DNA from: Diplonema papillatum
Lineage: Eukaryota; Euglenozoa; Diplonemea; Diplonemida; Diplonemidae
Direction of reading: 5' to 3'
DNA length: 64,000 nt
NCBI GenBank assembly: GCA_030068145.1
Contig: JAPJBO010000107.1
Location: 310,001-374,000 of the forward strand
Shown here: positions 52,051 through 61,305 of the stretch, in pieces
Layout: every line of letters begins with the position of its first letter
How positions within the stretch are numbered: the stretch's first letter is position 1
Translations under genes and position numbers: made by a program
The notes under the pieces: model-generated
Databases searched by the model: none
What the model saw: only the letters and a program-made list of their open reading frames with translations
Told to the model about the DNA's origin: nothing

Positions 52051-53613
52051 TCAGGTGAGGGCTGTGTGCTTGTTCGTTGGCTCTTCCTTCTCCGCGGGTT
52101 GGAGGGCGGCGTTTTTGACGGACATGACGAGGCGGGCGAGAGCGGTCGCTGGCGGTGCGCTTTGGTACGCCGAGACGAGAGTTGTCCAGCTGCTCTGGTG
52201 CCGCTCGCGCGTGACCTTGATGAACTTTTTCCGGGTGACCGGGCCGAAGGCTTTGAGGTACGTGAACACTGTGATCCGCAGGTCGCGTGGGGACATGTAG
52301 AACAGGTACGACCGCGCCCCGTCGTCGATCAGGTTGGAAAGCGCCTTGTTCTGGCTCTCCTTCGTTCTCCCCGAGAAGGCATCCGCGTCGTAGTTGTCCA
52401 GCTGCTGCCTCACCACCGCGGGGGAGACCTTGCAGCGGAGCCGCAGGAGATCGATCGTGTCGTTCAGCGCGATCCACGTCTCCCAAGCCGCCTTCGTCTC
52501 GCACTGCCGCTTCGCCGAGTCCAGATACCGCAGCAGCACACGCCCGGTTATCGTGTCGGACAGCAGGATGACCAGCTCCTCGACGAGAACCTTCAGCTGG
52601 ACCTCGGTCAGCGTGCTCAGCTGGGAGAGCAGCCCGCTGTAGATGCCGTCGCCGCCGTCGACTTCGAGCGCCGTTTTCAAGAATCCGAGCCGCCACTGGC
52701 CGGAGGCGTGGCACCTGCGCTGCGCCGACTTTGCTTGGACGGGGTGGCTGACGCGGAAGGTGCCGATCGGTCGCCCGAGCCAGTTTTCGAGCAGCGGCAC
52801 GCTGTCCGACGAGATGGTGTCAAACGGGTTCACGAGGTCGGTTTCCGTGGCGAAGCATACGTCGTACACGAGGAAGACGATGCGCCGCCGGCTGCTGTAC
52901 CCGGACAGCACGTCGCGCAGGTCAAACATCGTCAACGCGCCGCAGAGCTCGTAGAAGATCCGAATGGCGGCCTCAACGGTGAGCTCGATGACGAGGTGCG
53001 CGAAGCACTGCACAAACGCACCCGGAAGCATCTCGGCGAACTTCGACGTCACGTCGACATGCTCGCCGCCCTCGTCGGCGGCCACGAGCATGCCTATGAT
53101 CTCCTTCGCTGTCCTCGGTGTGTCATTCGAGCCGTACGCGATGCGGTGGAGCTCGAGATCGGGCAGCTTCATCAGCAATCGCGCGAAGCCGGCCCTGCGG
53201 TCGGGCGCGTCGAACAGCGTCTGCACGACCTCGCAAGCCGAGGTGAAGCCTTCGACGCTCAGGGACACGGACGCGTTTTCGAACGCGAGGGCCAGCGTTC
53301 GCTCGCCCCCGCAGCGCTCGATTGCGCAAAAAAGGCCGAACAGCGTCCTCGCGATGCGGGCTTCCGGCATTCCGGCGGCCCGAGCCTCGTCGCGGAGATC
53401 GCGCAGGCCTTCTACAGTTTCGTCGAAGTTCGAAACTGCGCCGATGATGTCGTCGGGCGATGTTGACACGGACAAGTCGTCGAGAATGTTCGGCTTGAGC
53501 GAACTGACCGCCCAGACAAGGTTGTCAACGAATTCCGGGTCCCAGTTTTGAGCGGCGTTGGACAACGGCGCTTGGGTCAGAGCGGGGATCTCGATGCGAA
53601 GCTTTTTGAACAC
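52051..53613 (-). CDS. Unknown 520-residue protein, probably terminal exon
   Basis: Long, strongly GC3-biased frame ending in TGA at 52051. It has no ATG at its left border: it opens with GTG right after TTTCCCCCCCGTCGCAG, a strong splice acceptor, so an upstream exon very likely exists. The protein is helical and soluble (SPDDIIGAVSNFDETVEGLR, LLMKLPDLELHRIAYG, EAAIRIFYELCGALTMFDLR, QLSTLTEVQLKVLVEELVIL), like an alpha-solenoid, but I cannot name the repeat. The C-terminus is basic (RKKFIKVTRERHQSSW). No catalytic motif seen. Confidence 0.7.
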   Translation of the reverse strand: MFKKLRIEIPALTQAPLSNAAQNWDPEFVDNLVWAVSSLKPNILDDLSVSTSPDDIIGAVSNFDETVEGLRDLRDEARAAGMPEARIARTLFGLFCAIERCGGERTLALAFENASVSLSVEGFTSACEVVQTLFDAPDRRAGFARLLMKLPDLELHRIAYGSNDTPRTAKEIIGMLVAADEGGEHVDVTSKFAEMLPGAFVQCFAHLVIELTVEAAIRIFYELCGALTMFDLRDVLSGYSSRRRIVFLVYDVCFATETDLVNPFDTISSDSVPLLENWLGRPIGTFRVSHPVQAKSAQRRCHASGQWRLGFLKTALEVDGGDGIYSGLLSQLSTLTEVQLKVLVEELVILLSDTITGRVLLRYLDSAKRQCETKAAWETWIALNDTIDLLRLRCKVSPAVVRQQLDNYDADAFSGRTKESQNKALSNLIDDGARSYLFYMSPRDLRITVFTYLKAFGPVTRKKFIKVTRERHQSSWTTLVSAYQSAPPATALARLVMSVKNAALQPAEKEEPTNKHTALT

Positions 53614-54429
53614 CTGCGACGGGGGGGAAATCTTAGTTTAATGCTTAGGCAGAGCACTGCCTCTCATGCATGGTTGATGCTAGCATCAAGTCTTCTTCGA
53701 GGAAGATGTCGTCTAGGAAAGGAATGCAAAAATAGAAAACGGTAAACAGGGGAGTGTATGGCTCCCAAGGTAGGGGAAGGAGTGTTCCCAACAAGTGACA
53801 TGCTGATGCCAGCGCTGACTAGTCAGCTAGCTTGGCTTCCTGGCGTGGCTGAAGTACAACTGGTCTTTCCTTGCTTACCCCCGCAGGGCTTTGCTAATTA
53901 TTGTTCCTCCGTCCGGATCCGAAAAACACGTTGCACTAATCGATGACGTCGCCAGTGGTTGTGGTAATCATTTGTCAAGCAACAAGTATGGCTAGTGGGA
54001 CTACTAAAATTGTGCGCTAGTAAAAAACAAAAAATGACACGTGCGCTAGATGTTGAAGGGGCGGGTAGGTGCGTAAGAGCGCCTGGTCGACCACTTTGGC
54101 TGGGCTGCGGCCAGGGTGCGGGGCAAAAAGTGAACAGCGCACATCGAAGCGAAGGAGCCGCCACATCAAGGGGCGCGTTGGCGAAAAGGAAGGCGAAGTC
54201 GTGAACATCGAGGCGCGCGACCGATGCGCGGCAAGAAGCGCAACGACGGGAGGCAATCCTTTGAACCCGCCAAGAGGTGAACAGTCCCGACGCCACAGGA
54301 TCATCGAAGCGCCTGCCGGACAACGAGGCCGTTGCAAGAGCTGCACACGTTTCTGTGACGTCTGCATCGCTGAACTTCCCCGCAAGTAGTTGGATACTCT
54401 CGGGTTTGGTGTTCCTTTTCAGTTCTTTC
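53614..54429. other. Intron or upstream region, no exon resolved
   Basis: Contains the 20-bp motif at 53621..53640 shared with 38175..38194. No convincing upstream exon for the 520-residue ORF and no hAT C-terminal sequence. Confidence 0.5.
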
Positions 54430-56043
54430 TCAAGAAATGCTGGAATGGTATTCCGGGCTGGGACGCTGCTCGCGTTGTGGTTCTGGTGTCAAGTCCACTG
54501 GCACGTTCTCATTTTGAGCTTGCGTCAACCTCTCCTTTGCACGCTCCAACATGTCTCCATCTCCTTCACCAAGACACTCAAGGATGTCAGCTTCGACGTC
54601 TTCGCCATCCTCGTGCAACGACAGCAGGGCAGTCAGCTTTTGGGCGATCGGAATCTCGTCTTCTGTAGCGGCTGCATCGACATCATGGGTCACGACTGCC
54701 TTCTGCGCCTGCACCCACCGAACCTCACGCGTGGGTGCTTTGTAGAAAGCGTTGCTGAAGAGACGCAGTGTGTCGTGGGCGTTCGGGTGACTCAGCTTGA
54801 ACCACGGCTTGATGGCATTTTTCAGATGGTGACCGAAGCAGTATATCACAATGCCCTCCCAGTCCTGAAGGGCGACCACGTTCGTCGACGCCTTGTCAAC
54901 GACGATGTAAGCGACGTTGGGTATCTTGATCCCGTAGTCCTTGAGGACGTTGGCAACAAACTCCGACTGAGAGGTTGTGTCCAAGGCTTCACCGTCCTCT
55001 CCAACGCGAAGTCCCAGCAAGTATGCTCGTCCCTTGTCGTATGCGACCACTGCCAATGCCTGCTCCTTGAGCTCGTCGATGATGGATCCATCAAACCCAA
55101 TGCCAAACGATGTCCCGATCGTCTCTATTAGATCCTTCTGCATCTGCGTCTTCGCATCGCACCCCCGACTCATATCCATGAGCGTCCTCGTGTGGGGAAT
55201 TGCCGGGGAGACATGCTTTCTGAAAAAGACACGCATGCAAGCCACTGCCCCTGCCTTCATGCCGGCCATCGCAACCAACCTCGTGAAGTCCTGTACGGCG
55301 GTCCCCTTTTCAGTGACGTTTGCGGTACCGGCGTCAACGTCCACAACAACCGCGCCAGCCTTTTTTTGTGCCACCAGAAGTGTGTGCCTCTTCTTGTGTT
55401 CTTCGTAGGTGTGATGCTTCTTGCACGTGGTGCTGTCGAGGTAGTTGATTTTCTTTTGGCATGAACCGCACCAGATCACTTCTTCCTGCAACGTGACGTT
55501 GGGGTCTCTGAGTGCTAACGACTTCCAAGATGAAGGGAGGTCCTTCACCTTCCTGAGCTCCAAGCCTTCCTTTTCTGCGTCTGTGAGCTTGTTCATCCTT
55601 TTTACGGCTGTAATCAGCAGATTGTGGCGTTTGCTGCCGGCCACTGCAACCTTCGCTGCGCCCTTCGCCAGCCCCTTTCGGAGCTGCAGCTTAGACGGTC
55701 TTTTGACCACCTTTGTCTGCGAGGCTGGCGTACCAGCCTGTGAGGCTGACCCGCCGGCCTGTGAACCTGCATCTTCTGTCTGTGAACCTGCATCGTCAGC
55801 CTGTGAGGCTGCCTCGACTGCCTCAAAGAGCGGACCAAGAACCGACGAGACCGACATCGGGACGGACGAGCCACCTTCGGAATCGCTGGTCGGTGCTTCA
55901 CTGTTCGGTGCTTCGCTAGTCGGTGCTTCGCTGCTGGACTCCGCATCCTGCATGGCCTGGCTCATTGTCACCCTTCTCTTCTTGTTGGACGGTTCAGACT
56001 TGCCGGCCTTCGCCTTGTTTTTCGAGCCCTTAGGCCTTTCCAT
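54430..56043 (-). pseudogene. hAT transposase, N-terminal two-thirds
   Basis: 537 codons from ATG (56043). A basic and Ser-rich N-terminus with repeated SEAPTSEAPN-like and SQADDAGSQTE-like stretches is followed by a BED-like zinc site near residue 190 (WCGSCQKKINYL, CKKHHTYEEHKKRH). The RNase H-like core follows: a first Asp in GFDGSIIDELKEQ, a second in YIVVDKAS, and the hAT CxxH motif in YCFGHHLKNAI. It stops before the catalytic Glu and the hAT dimerisation block, so it is truncated. Its start codon abuts a C run followed by CAGGGGTGG (56055..). A related C-terminal half lies at 19088..20380. Confidence 0.8.
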
Positions 56044-56197
56044 TCCCCCCCCCCCAGGGGTGGAAACTGAATCTGGCCCGTCTGGGTTTTGGGTTTTATG
56101 TTTTCCTGGGGGGGGTGGCTTGTCCAGGACACCAGCGTTTGTACGTAGAAGAATTCGAGGCCCACCTCACGGATTTTGTGAAAGTTTGAAGAATGGG

Positions 56198-56240
56198 GGG
56201 TCCGGGGGGCCAAGCCCCCCGGCCGGACGGTACGGTACGC
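56198..56240 (+). repeat. GC-hairpin motif copy 3
   Basis: GGGGGGTCCGGGGGGCCAAG, then CCCCCCGGCCGGACGGTACG. Same motif as 35596..35640. Confidence 0.75.
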
Positions 56241-56429
56241 CAAGGTACGCCTTCGGCGTTTTTTCGCGTTGATCTTCGGAAACCCAGTGCTTCTAGTGGT
56301 TGTCCCGAAAAGTACATTTGCGCCGGTAAAGACCGGCGCCCAGCGAGACTAGAGGCAGCAGTTAAAGTAAAGGGCACATTAGACCTGAAAACCAACAAAC
56401 CCCGAAAAATCATTATCGACCGGAAAAGT

Positions 56430-56502
56430 GTCCTCGGCCGGGTTCGAACCGGGGTCTTCAAGCCCCGAAGACGTGCACCGTTCACTCTGCCATAACGGTA
56501 CC
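56430..56502 (-). tRNA. tRNA-like sequence, probably a tRNA pseudogene or SINE head
   Basis: On the minus strand: an A-box-like TGGCAGAGTGAACGG, a perfect B-box GGTTCGAACCC, an anticodon-type stem GTCTTC/GAAGAC with a 7-nt loop lacking the usual U33, then a TTTT terminator. The T stem pairs at four of five positions. The 3' acceptor strand CGAGGAC has no partner at the 5' end, so a functional tRNA is unlikely. Confidence 0.35.
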
Positions 56503-57262
56503 AGTTCCAAGGGGGGAAAACTTCCTAAGGAGACCCTTTACGAAACGACACTATAAAAAAGTGCCCCCGGGCTTCGCCCGCAGACCCCCTAAAAAGTGGG
56601 GTTGGCTCGATAGAGCTATTAGCATACCTCTAGTCTCGGACTATACAATATATTACAGTATGTGGCATATATTTGCGGGAATATCAAAATACAATCATTC
56701 CCCGCAAGTTACCCCTCCGAACCTTCAACTCGTATGGGATAGCCGGAATATTCAACATTATCTATCATCAGACGCAGAGTATGCTTGCGGACAACGTCCC
56801 GAATGGCAAGACAAGGAAAGAAACTCCGAAGCTGTGCTTTCAGTTTTCCCCAGTTCCAGGTCAGGGTGAGAACCAAAGTGAAAAGTCCTAGCAAGCAAGC
56901 CGTCTTTGTTTTTACCAAAAAAATGAAATTTCGCTGAAGCCGTAACAACAGGGAGCAGAGTAGGCGAAGCAGATGCAGGCTGCTATGGAGCTGCTACGGC
57001 AGACGGCGCTGCAGAGGCTGATATGGACCCTCTTGGCCGAGAAGGGGCAGGTCTTGATTGAGCAGTGATGGCAGGCGACGACGTAGCTGCGTTGGCGGCT
57101 GGGGTAACTCGTGAACGAGCACCCGCGGAAGGGGTGCTTCTTAGGGTGGCGATGGGCTGCGACGCGGTAGATGCTTTGGCAGCCGGGGCAACTTGTGATC
57201 GAGCACCCGCGGAAGGGGTGCTTTGAGCTTTCGGCTGCTGCCCAGGCGATGAGGTAGCTGCG
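56503..57262. other. Region with a repeated Cys/His reading
   Basis: On the minus strand (about 56970..57260) a 72-78-bp unit recurs up to three times, each with KHPFRGCS; two copies add ITSCPGCQ or a related block followed by VAAHRHP-like or VACHHCS-like residues. A zinc-finger-like coding repeat is possible, but no start or complete gene is seen. 56503..56960 shows nothing recognisable. Confidence 0.35.
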
Positions 57263-57560
57263 TTGGCGGACCAGCCAGGGCTGAGCGGAGAGCTGGTTGT
57301 TCGGGGGGACAGCGGAGTTGTCGTTGACCAGATGACAGGAAACGCGCGCTGTTCCGAAGCTCGGCGACCGACACAAGACGAGGGCGCAGGCAGAGGTGGC
57401 GGAACTGCGGCAGAAAGGCACCGACATCAAGTTGGAGCACGTGCCGCGCGAGCAGAATATCGACGCCGATGCTCTTTCGAATCGCGCGATGGATGAGGTT
57501 CAGAGACGAGCGACAGCCGAGTATCGGGACTCGGCGACCTCGAAATCGTACGCGATGAAG
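57263..57560 (+). pseudogene. RNase H fragment, frameshifted
   Basis: Two frames together give the end of an RNase H domain: LVVRGDSGVVVDQMTGNARC (strand with the third acidic residue), a shift near 57385, then AELRQKGTDIKLEHVPREQN and IDADALSNRAMD (the His and last Asp region). Typical of cellular-type or retroelement RNase H. No RT lies upstream. It differs from the RNase H of the element at 62.3-62.7 kb. Open reading continues to about 57870 without recognisable domains. Confidence 0.65.
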
Positions 57561-58009
57561 AGCGCGATGCGACGGCTGACGAGTATCGTGCAGACGCCGA
57601 TGCACCCGGCGCTTGAGATGCAAGTCAACGTCCTGACGTCTCTCGGAGGCGGGAACATGGCCAGACTCAACAAGAGACCACAAATAGCAAACCAGCCGTT
57701 TGAAGCTGTGATGCGCGCCTACGAAGCCGCCGCACAAGAGCAGACGGCGAAGAAGGCCGGCGACAAGGTGCGAGCCGGAGCTCCGCAAAGCTGCAACACT
57801 GAATGGCAGTTTTCGACCGCAGACGCAATACCCGTCGGGATGGGAGCGCAAGCAGGCTCGATGGAAGCATGAAGTCAAGCAGGAGAGACGAACTGCGCAG
57901 ACTGAGCGCAAGACGTGCCAAGGGCAGACCAGGACGTTGGGACCGTGCAAAGTCGAAGAAGGAGTCCAAAAGCGAAGCAACAACACCAACGCGGAAACGC
58001 AACTGGCCT

Positions 58010-58835
58010 CAATGTACCCAGCCAAATTTGACTGAAAAACAGTGTAACCTCAATGTAGCCAGCAGAATCCGACTGAAAAACAGTGTAACCTCAATGTAAC
58101 CAGCCTAATTTGACTGAAAAACAGTGTGCCCTCAATGTAACCAGCCAAATTTGACTGAAAAACAGTGCACCCTCAATGTAATCAGCCAAATTTGACAGAA
58201 AACCAGTGTACCCCTCAATGTAACCGGCCGAATTCGACTGAAAAACATTCAAATTTTACTGAAAAACAGTGTAACCTCGATGTAACCAGCCAAATTTGAC
58301 TGAAAAACAGTGTAACCTCAATGTAACGAGCCTCATTTGACTGAAAAACAGTGTGCCCTCAATGTACCCAGCCAAATTTGACTGAAAAACAGTGCACCCT
58401 CAATGTAACCGGCCGAATTCGACTGAAAAACATTCAAATTTTACTGAAAAACAGTGTAACCTCAATGTAACCAGCCAAATTTGACTGAAAAACAGTGTAA
58501 CCTCAATGTAACCAGCCAAATTTGACTGAAAAACAGTGCAACCTCAATGTAACCCGCAGAATCCGAGTCAAAAACAGTGTAACCTCAATGTAACCAGCCA
58601 AATTTGACTGAAAAACATTCAAATTTGACTGAAAAACAGTGTAACCTCAATGTAACCAGCCTAATTTGACTGAAAAACAGTGTACCCTCAATGTAACCAG
58701 CAGAATCCGAGTCAAAAACAGTGTAACCTCAATGTAACCAGCCTACTTTGCCTGAAAAACAGTGTAACCTCAATGTAACCAGCCAAATTTGACGGAAAAA
58801 CAGTGTACCCTCAATGTAACCAGCCAAATTTTACG
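58010..58835 (+). repeat. 0.8-kb tandem array, ~38-bp units
   Basis: About 21 units with core CAAATTTGACTGAAAAACAG and TGTAACCTCAATGTAACCAG, some shortened or with AGAATCCGAGTC variants. It ends about 85 bp before the first ORF of the retroelement, so it may be the element's 5' region. A four-unit relative lies at 27215..27380 on the other strand. Confidence 0.9.
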
Positions 58836-58919
58836 ATTCATTGTGGGAATGTTTCAGCGTAACGACCAAACAGCAGGTCATTGGGGTTTTAGCAACACAA
58901 AGTCTAAAATTAAGTTACT

Positions 58920-59354
58920 ATGGCACAAAGCCGTTCCCCACTGCCGAATGTTGAAAGGTGGCAGTATCGGTTTCCGATGGCCCTGAAAGAGGCGTGGTCG
59001 AGGTGTTTCTTGGACGAGGCACCAACGAAGCGCACCTTCCGGGTGCGCCAGATGGAGGCGTTCTGCGCCTCGATCTTCGGGTCTTGCGACGTCGGCGTGA
59101 CAGAGTCGGTGATTGCAGTGTTGAGGGAGTCGCTGGGGGCGACTGCGGCCGAAGTTGTCGGCTTGGACCTGCAGAGAGGTCTTGCCATTTTGATGATGGT
59201 CGAAGATGAAGACGAGAAGCGCCTGCAACTTGCTCGGGAGAAGGTGCTTGGCGGCGAAGGGCGTTCCACCGCCGCAGCTGGAAGGGTCGTTGCAACAGCA
59301 GCAGCCGCGCCCACAGGAACAGCAATCGACGTCGCAGCCGCAGCCGCAGGCTGA
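58920..59354 (+). CDS. Retroelement ORF1, gag N-terminal part
   Basis: 144 codons from ATG (MAQSRSPLPNVERWQYRFPM). The first ~110 residues are helical (RQMEAFCASIFGSCDVGVTE, LQLAREKVLGGEG). The Ala-rich tail looks like a frame artefact, because the next ORF continues more plausibly from about 59250 in the +1 frame. A mutation or a programmed shift near 59250 would join the two. Confidence 0.6.
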   Translation: MAQSRSPLPNVERWQYRFPMALKEAWSRCFLDEAPTKRTFRVRQMEAFCASIFGSCDVGVTESVIAVLRESLGATAAEVVGLDLQRGLAILMMVEDEDEKRLQLAREKVLGGEGRSTAAAGRVVATAAAAPTGTAIDVAAAAAG

Positions 59355-59976
59355 GGACCCGCGGGTAGCCAGTCTCTCTGCCATGCTACAGCAGGTGTGT
59401 AGCGTCGTGGAACAGCAGAAGGTGGCGATCGCGACGCTGCAGGCCCAGCTTGGGATTCCGGCGGGGGTTGACGGACCGGGGCCGCAGGTCGGGTACCCGG
59501 CTCGGTACAGCCTCAAAGACGTTCGCGAATGGTCGGAGATTGCGGCGGCCGATCCGCACGGCCTGGTCCGTGACTTGCAGTCAGAGTACGTGGCGGGCAA
59601 CGTCTCAGCGCCGGGAGGGGCAGCGCTGAAAGGTGCCTTCGAGAGGCTCAGGACGTGGATCTTGGGCGTAGCCGCCGGTTCAGCGGGTTGGACGGCGAAC
59701 GAGGAGTTGGTGCGGCTCGGGAACGAGCTTTTGTTGGAAGTCCGCCTGCACCACGGGTGGTGCGTCGAGAAGGTGCCCCGCGGCAGGATGCTGCGGGAGA
59801 TGGAGACCGCGGCCGAGGACGTTCTTGATCGGACGATGGCGAAGGTCAAGGGTGACATGGAGAAGGAGCGGAGCCGCACGGCAAAGTGGGACGCCGCCCC
59901 GAGGAGGTACAAGGGTGGAAAGGGTGGCAAGAACTGGTCTTATGCACGGGGAAACGGTATGCCCGGGGGAAAGTGA
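59206..59976 (+). CDS. Retroelement ORF2, gag main part ending at UGA
   Basis: The real reading probably begins near 59250 (PPPQLEGSLQQQQPRPQEQQ). A Gln-rich stretch is followed by a coiled coil (ASLSAMLQQVCSVVEQQKVA), a folded part (ERLRTWILGVAAGSAGWTAN) and a basic Gly-rich tail (RRYKGGKGGKNWSYARG). The frame ends at UGA (59974..59976) followed by CUG, and is then open in the same frame through the recombinase to 61305. No zinc knuckle. Confidence 0.7.
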   Translation: MKTRSACNLLGRRCLAAKGVPPPQLEGSLQQQQPRPQEQQSTSQPQPQAEDPRVASLSAMLQQVCSVVEQQKVAIATLQAQLGIPAGVDGPGPQVGYPARYSLKDVREWSEIAAADPHGLVRDLQSEYVAGNVSAPGGAALKGAFERLRTWILGVAAGSAGWTANEELVRLGNELLLEVRLHHGWCVEKVPRGRMLREMETAAEDVLDRTMAKVKGDMEKERSRTAKWDAAPRRYKGGKGGKNWSYARGNGMPGGK

Positions 59977-61305
59977 CTGGCGTCCTTCCGGCAGACAGAC
60001 GGGACGTTACCCGCGGGGCCAGTTATCCATCCCATTCCCTCCCCGATCAATTTTCAAACCCCAACCGCGACATCTTCCCATCGCGCGTTTCCGGACGCGC
60101 AGCCAGTTCTCCGTCGGTCGATCCTCGCGTCCGGCATCCTCCCTCTTCCCGGGTTTCGAAGGGTCTCTCTCGAGGAGGAGACCGAGTCAGTCCTAGCAGC
60201 CGTCAGGAGCGTGATCCCCGGCGCACAATCAATTCAGGCTCTCGCCCCTTCACCAAGGAGCGCGAGAACCAACTCTTCGCCATTTCGCGGATTCTCAGCC
60301 GGGGAGGCAGGGCTTCTCACACAGCAGTCGCGCGCGGCGTCGATCGTCGGCCAAGCGGTTCTCGATTTAGTGGCATCGAAGACGGGCGTGGCGGTCACGC
60401 GGACTCTTGCTTCGAGGCACAGAGAGAGAGACGTGACGGTGTCGGAAGCACGCGACCGATTGCACCAGGTGGTGGGTCGTGCTTGGGCGGAATCGACGGT
60501 GGACGATCGACGCAATTTGTGGAGACGATTCCAGGCGTGGACCAGTGCGCAAGGTATGGGCCTCAACCCGGATACGGCTGTCCTGTTCGTGATGGCTACT
60601 TCGGTGGAACCCCAGGGTATGCTGGCGTACTCCCGGTTGCTGGCGGCGGTTTTTGGCCATTTGGGGGTCAACAGCCAGCCGTTGAAAACGTTGGCGTCTG
60701 CTCTCCGTGGTGCTGGTGCAGCTATCCCGCTGTCGCAGGCGGAGTCGATTCCGCGCGACACGCTCCTTTCATGGGCGATGGACCAGGTGTCGCACGTTCG
60801 TTTGGCGACACTCGTCGCGTGGAAGACGGCGTCGCGTTGGGCCGATGTGTGCATGCTGACGCGGAGAGACTTTGTTCTGGTGACGGACGACGAAGTCATA
60901 GTCGACTGGGGAGTGCGGCCGAAGGGTCGTACCAGGAACCCGTTTTGTGTGAGCAAGTTGGTGGTTATCTGCGGGCCGTTGACGAACGTGATCGCGATGC
61001 TCGTACGAGGCGCGGGGGACTTCCGCCAATTGACGTCGGTGTCGACAGCGCAGCTCGCGAGAATGTGGGCGGGCGAGCTTCGGATGTGCCGATACTCGGC
61101 ACACAGCATCAAGAGGGGGGCAGTCGACCACCTGCTGGAGGCCAAGTCCCTAGGAGCTCCGTTCCCAGAGCACCTGATATCCAGGGTGGCCAAGCACAAG
61201 AACGAGGTGGACCCGACCGTGGCGCAGATGACGGTGCGGTACGCAAACAACGTGGTGGCGCTGGCGCGCGTGCTAAGAACGGCGGAGGTCACTGTGTTTC
61301 TGTGA
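59977..61305 (+). CDS. Tyrosine recombinase, in frame with gag beyond one UGA
   Basis: Open from the UGA at 59976 to UGA at 61303..61305. No ATG lies near its start; the first possible alternative is GTG at 60211. The core-binding part (VGRAWAESTVDDRRNLWRRF) is followed by the catalytic domain: Arg in WKTASRWADVCMLTRRDF, HSIKRG (H then Lys/Arg) and a candidate Tyr in MTVRYANN. It would integrate element cDNA without a target duplication, as in DIRS-type elements. The lack of a start codon and the shared frame suggest expression as a gag fusion by stop readthrough. Confidence 0.75.
   Translation: MASFRQTDGTLPAGPVIHPIPSPINFQTPTATSSHRAFPDAQPVLRRSILASGILPLPGFRRVSLEEETESVLAAVRSVIPGAQSIQALAPSPRSARTNSSPFRGFSAGEAGLLTQQSRAASIVGQAVLDLVASKTGVAVTRTLASRHRERDVTVSEARDRLHQVVGRAWAESTVDDRRNLWRRFQAWTSAQGMGLNPDTAVLFVMATSVEPQGMLAYSRLLAAVFGHLGVNSQPLKTLASALRGAGAAIPLSQAESIPRDTLLSWAMDQVSHVRLATLVAWKTASRWADVCMLTRRDFVLVTDDEVIVDWGVRPKGRTRNPFCVSKLVVICGPLTNVIAMLVRGAGDFRQLTSVSTAQLARMWAGELRMCRYSAHSIKRGAVDHLLEAKSLGAPFPEHLISRVAKHKNEVDPTVAQMTVRYANNVVALARVLRTAEVTVFL

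Noticed and set aside
59886..61290. Upstream half of the long plus-strand frame that contains the RT
   Set aside because: Shadow of the gag and recombinase frames; low-complexity Gly/Arg content until the RT begins.
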